From NCBI GenBank assembly GCA_026075535.2, contig AP026543.1, positions 4,278,001-4,342,000 on the forward strand: 64,000 bases of DNA. The letters run 5' to 3'. The translations under genes were made by a program, and so were the position numbers. The notes beneath the pieces were generated by a model. That model searched no databases. It saw only the letters and a program-made list of their open reading frames with translations, and had not been told where the DNA came from. This DNA is from Tricholoma matsutake. Lineage: Eukaryota > Basidiomycota > Agaricomycetes > Agaricales > Tricholomataceae. Positions 36,346 to 46,782 of the stretch are shown in pieces (the stretch's first letter is position 1; every line of letters begins with the position of its first letter).

Positions 36346-36527
36346 TGTAAAGTGTCTCTTACATCAGCAAACCTTATCTACATCTGCACTCATTATCACA
36401 TGATATTCCAGTAGTATATAGTCTATACCTCGAGTACTTGTACTGTATCTTAGTTTCTTCCCTGAATATACTAAGTTCCTTTCATGTTCCTGTCTCCTTG
36501 AGTGTTGGAAGCTCTGGCTTCCTTTCA
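36346..36527 (+). repeat. right LTR of copy A
   Basis: About 182 bp, TGTAAAGTGTCTCTTACATC...CTTTCA, followed directly by the target duplication TGCGT and the resumed host reading frame. Confidence 0.75.
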
Positions 36528-36529
36528 TG

Positions 36530-36955
36530 CGTGAGGGATTCTGGCCCTGGGCTGACACACAGCATGAAACTTATACATGCATTGTCAATGAATTGCTCAG
36601 AATGCCATGCACAGCAGAAGAGAAAGAGTTCTTATGAGTGCAGAGAGACCATGAGCATTTGAAGGGCAGGTTCTCTGGCTCATTTGGTCAAGACCTGCTC
36701 CCAGGCATGCACACCTCTCCCATCCATGCCGTCCCCAAACCACAGTTGGAGAAATTGAGGATGGTGATCAACCAAAGTGCTGGGCCTTACATACCCAACA
36801 CAATGATCAAACATGAGGATATCAAGGGCTTTCCCTTAGACAACATGAGGCACCTTGGTGACAGGTTACTAGCTCAACAATGCACTGACCCTAATCAATG
36901 ACTAGTGCTCTTCAAGTCAGATGTGGCAGAAGCTTACCACTTGTTACCGATGCAC
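36530..36955 (+). pseudogene. retroelement reverse-transcriptase fragment (continuation of the split frame)
   Basis: Begins with MREGFWPWADTQHETY, the continuation of the frame cut at 33768, then YTCIVNELLRMP. One in-frame stop near 36636 separates this from GMHTSPIHAVPKPQLEKL, MVINQSAGPYIPNTMI, GFPLDNMRHLG and the RT motif A region FKSDVAEAYHLLPMH. It is cut there by the LTR starting at 36956. The stops and interruptions show it is inactive. Confidence 0.65.
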
Positions 36956-38300
36956 TGTAAGAGTGCCTCTTACATCATCACTACATTATCACATGCCACT
37001 CCATTATCACATGTCATTCCATGAATATATAGTCTATACTCAAATGCATGTACTGTATTCTAGATTCCCCCCTCGGAATATATTAAGTTCCTTATAGTTT
37101 CTCTGTCCCTGAGTGTTGGAAGCTTTGGCTTCCTTCCACTTTTTTTTTATAATGAACTTACTATCCCCACTCTAGTACTCTCTCATGATGCACATCTTTT
37201 CTTTACCCCGCTGACCCTGAAATTTCCAAAACAGTCATTTTTTTTTCACACCAGACACAGAACAATAGCACTCCCTCCCTGAACTATTGTCAATTGTACT
37301 CTTGTTTATACACCACCTATACCCTGTCTCCACCCTGTGCGTCTCACTCAGCTGCAAACACATCAGAACAATAACCACCACCCCCACACCACCCCATTGC
37401 CCCCTGCTTGCTCCCCTTTCCCCTCATCGTTGTACACAACCTCCTGAACCTTACACACCACCTCCATATTGTTACACACCACATACTCATAGTTCTACAT
37501 GACACTGGGTTTCAGTCAAGTTTCCATCTTCATGTTCTGTTGTTTTCATGTAGTTCTTGACAATTAATCTCCATGCATCCTAGAGAAACAACCTGACTAG
37601 TGGATCCTCGACGAGCCTGTGACCCTTGCCTTGTGCATGCAGGCCCACATCTTCAGCATGCCCAGCCTGGATCACCTGTATCAACCCCACCACTTCTATA
37701 CAACTTTTCTCAGCCACCAGAGCAATGGATAGAGAATGGAACAAAATGCCCAGCTCTGGAAACTAATCGAAAAGCAACGAGCTGAATATAACCAAATTCT
37801 CAAGGAACTCAAAACCACCACCAGTCCCAACGATGACCTATACCACCTCTACCAGCACTGCTGATGCCGCTGTACAAACAGCACCAAATGATGAGCCATG
37901 GCCAGCACACAAGAGTGCTGGCACCTCCACAGAAACCCCGACACGTCTCTGAACCCCTCCATGCACCTCAGCACTCCACTGCCACCCCTGCCATCTGCCA
38001 CGATGCCATTGATGAAACCTGCACAGCCCCCATCAGCCCTGTCGACAATGCCATCAATGACACCAACATCATTGTCAACCACCACCACCACCCCCTTCCC
38101 TTGCTCCCAAACACCTCGAAAATGATGCCACACCCTGCCTAGCTGACATACAGCCCTACTACAGACTCCCCAGCCCCTCGTCTCGAGCCCTGAGCCTCAC
38201 CGTCCCTCTGCCACATCACAGCCGCCAATGGCCACAACACCTGCTACAACCACCTCTGAAATGGTGTCTAGGGCCATATCCAGCACCCAGACAACAGGAA
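36956..38300 (+). mobile_element. second, 3'-truncated copy (copy B) of the same LTR element
   Basis: An LTR of about 183 bp (36956-37138, TGTAAGAGTGCCTCTTACATC...CCTTCCA) is followed by C-rich interior sequence. Near 38250-38293 the interior matches copy A near 35595-35645 (ACCACCTCTGAAATGGTGTC versus ACCACTTCTGAAATGACAGC). Similarity stops at about 38300, where Plavaka-like transposase sequence begins. No 3' LTR is visible. The 5-mer before the LTR is TGCAC, close to the TGCAT target used by copy A. Confidence 0.65.
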
Positions 38301-40230
38301 ATTACATTCCTGGCCTTTCTGTATCGCATGCCAGAGGATAAAATCATGCCTTTATGATTGTGGAATTCCTTAAGCACATCATCGATTTCCATGCATATTC
38401 GACTAGATACTCGAGGGGCCTGGGCAAGATATCGAAAGTCCATCAGTGAGCAAATGGCGATCAAAAAATCCTTGGGAATGGCATCAGCAATTACAGCTAC
38501 GATATAATGCTGAATGTCACAGTGTTCTCATCCAGTGACTTGTTTCAGGTTAGAGATGCCTTCATGAAACTGTCAAAAGCCAGTGAGCAGGTGAAGAATT
38601 GAGAACTGGAAGTTGATCTTGGCAGGGCTGACCATATGAATGCACCATTTTGCATTGTGGTCCCAGAACATCTTGTGCCAGTGGTGGAGTGGCTCCAGCA
38701 TAAAGATTTTAGAGGGGTCTGAAAGAGGCCAATCCCTGTAAAATGGATGATGTACGCCATTCAGTCTCTTCTTTTTGGCTGCTGGGATATATGAGTCAAG
38801 GTCCCAGGGGCTGAACTCTTGCTCGAGAGCATGTAGTTGTGCAAGGGTAATTGAAGCCGTTCACAGCTCATGCTGAAAGGGATCACCAAATTGTTTGTAA
38901 GTTGCCATAGTGAGATGCGAAGTTTTCCCAGCAACCCCCACAAGCGATAACACCTCTTGCACATCAGCCATGTATGCGGCAAGAGGGGTGAACACATAGC
39001 AAAGAGAACCAGCTGTGTCTGACATCATGATACCGACTTCGGCTGCCTTTTTGAGTGGTTTCAGAATGAAGTCCAAACATTCATGTATCATGCGATTCTC
39101 TAAGACACCGTGAAGCTTTTGGTCTCGGTGGATGAATTTGGGGACAGGAAGCAACCCAAGTAGAAGGAAAGCATGGTTTGATGCCTTCATCCAAAAGTCC
39201 ATAAAAAGGTTCGTGAGGCTTATGAGGAGGGGATGAGCAATGCATCCACCAGTCATTGCTGAAATATTGGTTTTATTGGATGATAGAATGACACTGAGAA
39301 GGGTGGCTCCTTTAGATAGCTGATCCTGTGGAGCCATAAGGAAAGCCTCTCATGACTTTAATCTAAGGAACTCACTTGCATTGACCATGTGACATCGCCT
39401 GTTAACCACTCACTATAGATCCTCATTGCCCTCACTGCAGAGTCAAAGATGTGTAGCAGTGAGAATTGTAGATGGCCTTTCATTAAAGGGTTGGATAGAA
39501 TATACTGTATGCAATCAAGTGGGTCGCGATAGAAGAGATCGAGTTTCTTCTTTGTTGGATATGGGGTACTCCAGTGTTTGCATCGCCACTCCGGTCCCTT
39601 GGGAAGCATTTCAGCGAGGCCGCATAGGTGTTTGGCTGTCCCAAATGATAGATTTAAGTTTTTAACATATGTGGAGGGTTGATAGTTATATAACAAAAAC
39701 AGTACAAGTGGTGTGGCACTCACTAGTTTCAACGACAGAAAAGAATCAATAGATCCCATGCTTAGATCAGACCAGAGTAAAAAGGCAGCTAGTTTCCATT
39801 CATCCCTTGAGGTGAACGGATAATAGATATTTTCAACATGTTCTACAGCATACTGATCATGGTTAAATTCTGACATGAAGGTCACACCCACACCATACTC
39901 CTCAGCTGCTCCTTCATATTTTTTGACAAATGGTCCACCATCAGGACTAGTTCCATCAAATGACTCGATGAATGGCAGATCGATGTCCATGGACTCTTGA
40001 GCCAGTTGTGTGGTGTCAGTTTCATCATCCGATGAAGGTGAGAGGTGATTGAGTTGATGTTGCAGTTGATGTTTAAGGTCGTTGTACCTCCGAAGATCTT
40101 CTAAGAGGTTTGCCACCTCCTGGAAGTGGTTATAGCAAGACCCGAGGGGGTAGTTCATATGGCATAAGAGGGCCTTCCTATCTCAAAATTTGCAGGCACA
40201 TTGTGGGCACACTGGCATTGTCGACATGTT
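38300..40230 (-). pseudogene. decayed Plavaka-like transposase, C-terminus lost
   Basis: Reading on the minus strand gives the conserved order of this mushroom transposase family: a zinc-finger-like start (MPVCPQCACKF, then an in-frame stop), HMNYPLGSC, VENIYYPFTSRDEWKLAAFL, GPEWRCKHWS, LFYRDPLDCIQYIL, EWLTGDVTWSMQ, GATLLSVILSSNKTNIS, AHPLLISLTNLFMD, LLGLLPVPKFIHRD, HECLDFILKPLKKAAEVG, CYVFTPLAAYMADVQE and finally MDFRYLAQAPRVSS. Several frame changes and at least one stop break it. The C-terminal part is missing where LTR copy B abuts at about 38300. No terminal inverted repeats were identified. Confidence 0.75.
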
Positions 40231-40309
40231 ACGATGACTCAGATGTCATGTGCCAAAACTTGCCATTTACAAACTTTGGGGCATCAACAACTTTCAGTGA
40301 TTAACAAAC

Positions 40310-40740
40310 AAACTGCAAAAAGGTAAGGTCTCTGTATCTATCGATTACACTAGAAATTGACATCTTTGGCTCATCTAGATTGTCATTAACAGCTATCAAG
40401 AGGCTGTATCTTTGTATTCCACATGCAAGACCAACTGCCATGAATCTGAATGCGCATTGCAAGACTCCCTTGCTGAAATGCAGCAGGCAGTGTGGAAGTT
40501 CCGAAGAGCTCAAAGCCAATTGACTCAAGCAGAGTTCCAAGTGGGGAAAGCTCGACATCTTATCAGGCAAAGTGGCTTTGGGGAGGCCCTGCACATTAGG
40601 TCTCAGCATGAATGTATGTCTTACTCTAAGTCTTAATGATTTGTAGCCTCTAAATACCAATACCGCTCAGAAAATCTACTTCCTGGATATGAAGTGGAAG
40701 ATTTACTTTCGCATCGAAGAGTTGTTCGTGACAGAAGTCA
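40310..40740. other. possible coiled-coil fragment, unassigned
   Basis: The plus-strand frame at 40412-40636 encodes a helix-prone stretch (QDSLAEMQQAVWKFRRAQ, AEFQVGKARHLI) similar in style to coiled-coil proteins found near mushroom transposons. The minus-strand frame is equally open. I do not call a gene. Confidence 0.3.
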
Positions 40741-40835
40741 TATAATAGTGTGCTAGTTACATCAGTTTGTAAGACAAATATTGTTGTAAACAATTGCCAC
40801 GTCAGCTTTTTTCTTATTCTTCCTCAACAACCATC

Positions 40836-43800
40836 ATGGCGAGGAGGACAAGAGCCCTGGATGATGATGACGAATTTGAATCTCCCATTAAAAAATCCCT
40901 CAAAGTCACTAAAGCTGGTAAGTCTTTTCCATAACGTGTCGCCTTGACATCTCATCATCCTGTTCCCAACTTCCCATGACTAATGGATACCAAACTAGGT
41001 AAGTGTTCCCCAGCTATTACTCTTTGTCATCTGAGATATGTATTTCAGATAATTCAAGACTGAAGTGTTTGACCCGTGGTCAAGGAGGAGTCATCGCACA
41101 GCTTGCAGTCATTTCAGACCAAATTCGACCTGACCTTTGTCCAGACGCTAAAAAGCAACACAAGACCAAGGGGATTCCCCCCCAGATGCCTGAGAACAAC
41201 ATGGCACCCCCATCCAGAAACAACGTGGGGTAAGTTACCTATGTAAGTAAGCTGATTGCTGATACATGTTCTGATGCTTTGTAAGGTTAAATCTTCCTTA
41301 CATGTTGAAGACGAATGCCCACTGACTCTTACCATCCCAAAACCTTCCTTGGTTCCCGTGTATAGTGAGTCGGGGGTAGTTTAAGTTAGATCACACTGGG
41401 AAATGACACAAATAATGTATGAATTGGGTTGAGTGAGTGATCTGGTGTAAACTAAGGTACAAATTAGGAAATAACTGGTTTTATAGAAACCAGCTGCCTC
41501 AGAATATAATAGATACAAACTTGATCCCCCCGGGGCTGGTGGGGATCACTACACCACAAAACCTGGTTCCACCTTTGGTTTCAAGCCTAACTTTGCGACT
41601 TCAAGATCCATGACTGGGGTCATGATGTCAAACCGCAAGGCCACCAATGCATCCGCAGAATCATCAGAAACTGTCCCCAACTCTGAGGATAATTCCCACC
41701 AAGCCACTGACATGGACGTGGACCTAGAAGAGTTCAGTGTGGATCCCAACAATAATGTTGATAAGGGCTCTTTGGGTACATGCAGTTTCCCCATATTTCT
41801 TCATGCCATACTAATATATATCCCCAGATGATTCTGGCATTGTAGATGATTTTGGCAATGTCACCAGTGCGAATGGCAATGAAGGCCCTCATGGTAGGCC
41901 TTCGCCGCATTCGCTTCCCACACTAACACTCGTTGTAGAACCTGTGGTTGAGTCCCAGCAAACGCGATACAATATTCCTTATGGTTTGGCCATGCTCTCA
42001 ATGATGTTGTAACACACTTGTTCTAACTTATCCTAGGATCTAATGTCAACAACAACGATGACAACGACAACGAGGGGGAGGGGGAGGAGGAGGAAATTCC
42101 CCAACCCAGGAGGTTGTATCAGTGCAATAAATCAGCTTTTACTTCAGGTATGTTCTGAACACTCAACCCAATTTTATTCCGCTTAGCTTCTGCAATGCAG
42201 ATGAAGAAACTGGCAAGGATTTGGGTGCTGTACGCAATGTAACCAATAGAAACATTAATCGCCCAAACCGCAATTTTAGTCCCATTGGTATAGTTGATTT
42301 ATTTAATTTTCACATCTCATTGATTTTGTTTAGAACCTCCCATTGACGAAATGTCGCCAGATGAAGATGATAGGAGGGCCTTGCACTTTCTTGAGGAGAA
42401 AAAGGACATGCTTCATAAATTGCACAGGAAAGAAAATGTTAACCTTTGTGAGTCAAAGCTCTGATTCTAATCATATCTATACTAATATAATTACAGACAA
42501 AGAGGTCAACGACAATTCTCATGCAATCCTGGACATGCATCGACAGAAAAATAAACCCATAAAGCCTCCAAAACCTCATGCCATTCATAGCCAGGGAGCA
42601 TCCTTGTAGGATACCATCCTTTCTCTTGTTTCATCTCATTCATACTAAAAGATTGCCTAGCTATGCAGCCAACCCCTCTCAACATCATGTGGGAGCACCC
42701 CGCATGACTGCAGATGTATCCCGCCCTTCCTCCTTGCCTCGCGGTAAGGAGAATACACCGTGTTTCTCTGGCACTCCCGGCAATGCAAATGCACCTTGCC
42801 ATACTGAACCCCACCAAACCAATGTGTTGTCCCATGCCAATACTTCCAGCTGTCCTAATGAGGGTTCTGATGGGTTGGGTTCTGACAATGAAAGCAACTC
42901 CGATGCATCTCCTAAGATCTGTGTGTCCTGCAATCCAAGGTCCCACAAGGACCCTATACCATCACAACTTGGCTTTCACGAGGGTCACTAGGTCCATATT
43001 CTTAATTCAGCTAAAGCCTTATTTAGATATGTTATCCACACTGACGTCCCCTTCCTGGAGCGCAGTGACAAGTACCTCAAGATCACCCAAGAGTGTATCC
43101 TTGAAGCCATCAACAAATACATGGCTGAAAATGAGGATGCTGAGATAGACACACATTGGTTGCCCCCCCTCTGTGTTCCACCCTAGCTAACATTGTCACA
43201 GTTATTTACGAGGCCAACAAAGTTGGTATGACTACACTTGTAAGTCCTGACAACATTTTGATCTAGTAATTGGGATTCTTTAACACATCTTCAGGTCTTC
43301 AAGGAAGGGGCTACAACTCGTGGGCACATGAAGACGCCGGGCAGGACATTGTTCAAATTTTTTATAAAGATGATCTTTATCTGCAGCTTGATTTCAACCA
43401 CAATTCTGATCAGTTGGAGGAAGTTGTTGCAAATAATGTCAAGAAGCTTCTCAAAGACTCCCGTTTTCATGTTGGATTAAAGCCCGACGAACAGGTAAAC
43501 TCCTTTCCATGGCATTCCTTTTGTATCACTCCTGATTGTACACTAGGGCCATACTAACAATTTTTCGCATCCTGCCCTTATCAAACTATGCAAGAGGTTT
43601 TATTACAGTGGAAAGTATGACTGTCTCCCTGGTCTCAAAAGTGGGGGCCTCCCAGAATCTTGTCTCGCAATGGCCCTTACATGTGTGCATAGTTTGTTGT
43701 TCTTTGTTCAATACAAATTTGACATGACGTGCAGCTGGTGCACTGCCTCCATGAATTTCACACAGGTTCACACGTCAAACTTTCCTTCAAGGGTCAAGAG

Positions 43801-44014
43801 TACAATGCCGTGCACCAGGAATTTGTGGACATCATTCAGATGACCATGAAGCATGCTTACCATGACCCAAAACTTTGGAAACTGCTCAAGAAGATTGGCC
43901 AGGATGGACAGTAGGTGAAGCATGCTTTTACATAACTTTACTGACATTTTTGTTAGATTGAATGCAAAGAGGCACAGCGCCAGCTCACAGGGCTTCAAGG
44001 CCTTCCTGGATTAG
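40836..44014 (+). CDS. transposon-associated protein with DUF6532-like C-terminal domain, possibly decayed
   Basis: The start is MARRTRALDDDDEFESP. Many short exons follow, with recognisable pieces NSRLKCLTRGQGGVIAQL, acidic DMDVDLEEFSVDP and PPIDEMSPDEDDRRALHFL, then a DUF6532-like region: AKALFRYVIHTDVPFLER, YLKITQECILEAINKYMAEN, then QGRGYNSWAHEDAGQDIVQ, HVGLKPDEQ, LVHCLHEFHTGSHVKLSF, YNAVHQEFVDIIQMTMKH and a terminal RHSASSQGFKAFLD. Such proteins are abundant in Agaricomycete genomes and usually sit among transposons; their role is unknown. Breaks between pieces are compatible with GT-AG introns, but I could not confirm every join. It lies head to head with the transposase remnant, so both could come from one element. 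Confidence 0.5.
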
Positions 44015-44079
44015 ATAGCTGTTTGTCTTGCTTACATATATGACTCTACCCCTACCTATGCCTAACATAATGGACCCAT

Positions 44080-44400
44080 AATATAATTGTTTTGCCCTTC
44101 GATGTGAATGTTAAATGTGTCAGTATGTATCCTGTGGCAGCAGTAGTGAGACTACTGCCGACTGCCTCAGGCTACCAAAGTCTGCCACTGACTACTATAG
44201 GATGTTGTTGACTACTATATACCCCACCAGGGTATAGGATGCTGCTATAGACTATAGTATACTACAGCAGACTACAAGCTGGATATGTAGCACTATGTAG
44301 CACTACAGAGAACATATAGGTCGCTATGGCCTCTATGGCCTCTATGGATTGCTATGGGACCTACATAGTACTACTATAGCACATGATAGCCCCATGTAGT
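44080..44400. repeat. palindrome-dense CTA/TAG repeat stretch
   Basis: Built from variants of ACTACTATAG, GACTATAGTATAC and TATGGCCTC. It contains many short inverted repeats (for example CTATAGACTATAG) and two tandem copies of CTCTATGGC near 44331-44345. No coding potential. It directly precedes the inverted-repeat element. Confidence 0.6.
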
Positions 44401-45129
44401 TGGCCTAGGATAGGCAATAGCATGGGTACAGGTAGGAGGTGCAATCCAGACAGGAATCAAACAAAAGTGTCCGGACAGAAAAGCTGAAATTGCGACTTAT
44501 TGGGATTTAGGCTTGGTAGGCATAATCCGGGGTCCTGTACGGGTACGGGTCGTGGAATACCAACCCGCAACCCATGCCCTACCCGTCACCAAAAAGGAGG
44601 TAACGGCTTGAAATATAACATCTAAGTCTATTTAAAATTATTAACTACATATTAAAAATGAAAGTGGGGCGAGCCCAGCTCAACCAGTAGAAATGGGAGG
44701 GTTTATATACCCCCGGGATGTGCACGGACAATTTGGCCTTGTGTGCACACGGTAATCGCGTCTTCGTTGATTCTTGACGCGTTATTTACATTTATTTATA
44801 ATCATTTGTGACAACGACTCGACCATCCCAGGCCGCAACAAGGACGACCAGGACGACCAAACGAGCAGGGCCCCCACCCAGCAGACCAAAGCAAGGGCCT
44901 AAGAAACGTGGACGACGTTTCTTGGGCTGTATGCAAGTCTTTTTTCTTTCTCTTTTCATTTTATTGTTACTAACTAATGTTACTAACAAATGTTACTAGA
45001 TCTGGATTCTGATGACGACGACAAACCCCACCCTGCCACTGCCACGAGCCCCTGCTCGTGGGGTGGCTGGCCCACGGACGACGAGGACGAGGACAGGACA
45101 ACACGACAACAACAACGAAAGCAAAAAAG

Positions 45130-45160
45130 GCCCAAGAGACGTCGTCGACGTCTCTTGGGC
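45130..45160. repeat. perfect 14-bp-arm palindrome
   Basis: Arms GCCCAAGAGACGTC and GACGTCTCTTGGGC with a 3-nt loop. A diverged sister lies at about 44899-44926 (TAAGAAACGT / ACGTTTCTTGGG). A different 7-bp-arm palindrome (CACGAGC ccct GCTCGTG) is at 45043-45060, with a shorter copy at 45301-45314. Confidence 0.8.
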
Positions 45161-45367
45161 TTGGTAAGTCTTTTTCCTCCTCATTTCATTTATTTGTTGC
45201 TAACGATCATTTTTAGCTACCGACTAGTTCAGAACTACCGACGACGACAAAACAGCAACAACAGGACGACGAAGCCGACCCAGCACCCTCCACACCGCTG
45301 CGAGCCCCTGCTCGTAGGATGGATCGCGGGTGCTTAATGACGAACCAGGGGGGACGGAGGGCAACGA

Positions 45368-45460
45368 CGACTAGGACCACGACGACTAGGACCACGACGA
45401 CTAGGACCACGACGACCACGACCACGATGACCACGACCAGGACCACGACCAGACGACGAT
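45368..45460 (+). repeat. 15-bp minisatellite (ACGACGACTAGGACC units)
   Basis: Three near-identical 15-bp units followed by degenerating CACGACGAC/CACGACCAG units. Translated, it would encode Thr/Arg repeats. Confidence 0.75.
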
Positions 45461-46124
45461 GATGCAGGACAACAAGGAGGGGGACGAGGGGACGAGGAGG
45501 AGGAGGAGGGAACGACGGCACCAACCCAGCACCCGCCCCCGCCACTGGGCCGTAAGTTTATTATTTTTCTTGTCTTTTTTTTATATTCCTACTAACTAAT
45601 GTTACTAGCATGAAGTCATGACCACCACCCCCCTCTCGCTCGCAAACGCGAGGTGGGGTGGATTTTAGTACACTTAGAATACTTAGTTTAGATACAATTA
45701 ATTTATATAATTTATATACTTGGCCTGGGGGTGCTACGAAACCCGTGCGGGAATCGACACCCGCCGCATATCAACCCGCGGGTCGACGGGTTTCTACCCG
45801 TGCGGGTACGGGTACGGGTAGAGCTCTGGGTACCCGCGGGAGTACCCGTGCTATTGCCTAGCCCAGGATTTGCTGATGCGGTGCAATCTCAACACTTCTT
45901 TCATATCCTCGCTCCTCACATTGGTACCCTCATCTCCCTACACCCCCTCTACCTACTCTTCTCTCCCCCTTCTTTTTCTTCTTTCATAGGCCTTAGGTCT
46001 ACCTCGAGAATATGAATGTTTTTTAGGCCCTTCTGACTGACCATTTGGGTCATCAAAGGTGCTGTGCCTGTACTTGTCACCCTCGCTCATGGGAAATAGC
46101 ATCATGCCCTCATCCATTGGTCGA

Positions 46125-46245
46125 GTTTGAAGCGTGTTTACCCAAGTCCAATGGTTAGAGGTCTGATTGCGGCGACGCTTGCACCCATTACCTCTAGCAC
46201 TGCATGCATCGCACACCATCTCTAGCACCGTGTGCACGTCCTCAC
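46125..46245. repeat. second copy of the island-border repeat
   Basis: Closely matches about 32948-33065, in the same orientation. Shared blocks include AAGCGTGTTTACCCAA, AGAGGTCTGATTGCG and CGCACACCATCTCTAGCACC. On the minus strand this copy reads a Cys-rich stretch (MVCDACSARGNGCKRRRNQ) that looks like part of a small zinc-binding motif; in the other copy the cysteines are not kept. Confidence 0.7.
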
Positions 46246-46782
46246 ACCGCATACAGCGACAATTCATGTGTCTTAGCATTAGAGCCACGTCATGTGCTCT
46301 AACCCCCTAGCGAAGAGTCTGAGGTGCAGAGACATCTCCTGTTTCAGGACCTCTCTGCTTCTCACTCTCTCCTAGTGTCATTACTCCATGATATTTTTTG
46401 TATTCCCACCAGTCCCTCCACTAGATACAAAGTCAATTATAGGCAGACGACTACAAGTCGCATCCGCGAAAATTTAATGGGTAGGTGGAGTTTGAGAGGA
46501 CGACGGAAGAAGAAGGAAAGGAGAGGCGGAGGGAGAGGGCGCTTAACGTTGACAGAGCTGGAGGCGAGTAGCGGGCTTTGCCGCGCCAGCGCGCTACAGA
46601 ATTAGTTAAGAAGGTTACACCCGCAAAGAAGCATCGCGGATACTGTGGCGTAAACTAAGAACAGATGATCCTCCAAGTCGGCACCACGTGCCTTATGCAA
46701 GTTATGCTTGTTTCTATAAAGCGCATTTCTGAATCATAGTAAACATGCATGTGGGGCATCTCTCTCTCCAACTTGTTTCGAA

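Larger units (their letters stand above)
33769..36527 (+). mobile_element. non-autonomous LTR element (copy A) with two LTRs and target-site duplication
   Basis: Two direct repeats bound a 2.76-kb element. Both start with TGT and end with CA, and each LTR opens with a small inverted repeat of the type TGTAAGAG...CTCTTACA. The flanking 5-mers are TGCAT (33764-33768) and TGCGT (36528-36532), a target duplication with one change. Removing the element restores the interrupted coding sequence on both sides. The roughly 2.4-kb interior has strong strand asymmetry (C-rich, G-poor top strand) and no gag, protease, RT or integrase motif, so it must have moved with enzymes supplied in trans. Orientation is unproven; I take the listed strand because a purine-rich stretch (GAAGTATGAGAGAG) precedes the right LTR. 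Confidence 0.75.
44404..45867. mobile_element. inverted-repeat (foldback/MITE-like) element with palindromes and intron-like spacers
   Basis: The left core AGGCAATAGCATGGGTAC (44412-44429) and the right core GTACCCGTGCTATTGCCT (45842-45859) are reverse complements with one mismatch. Both are followed inward by GGGTACGGGT-type repeats and then an AT-rich stretch. The interior holds palindromes, three spacers that look like spliceosomal introns (44929-44999, 45164-45216, 45552-45608) and a 15-bp minisatellite. No transposase is visible, so if mobile it is non-autonomous. The exact ends and any target duplication are not established. Confidence 0.55.

Noticed and set aside
34533..36414. Proline/threonine-rich frames in the C-rich region
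   Set aside because: They follow from base composition, overlap in several frames, and carry no motif; they lie within a non-autonomous LTR element.
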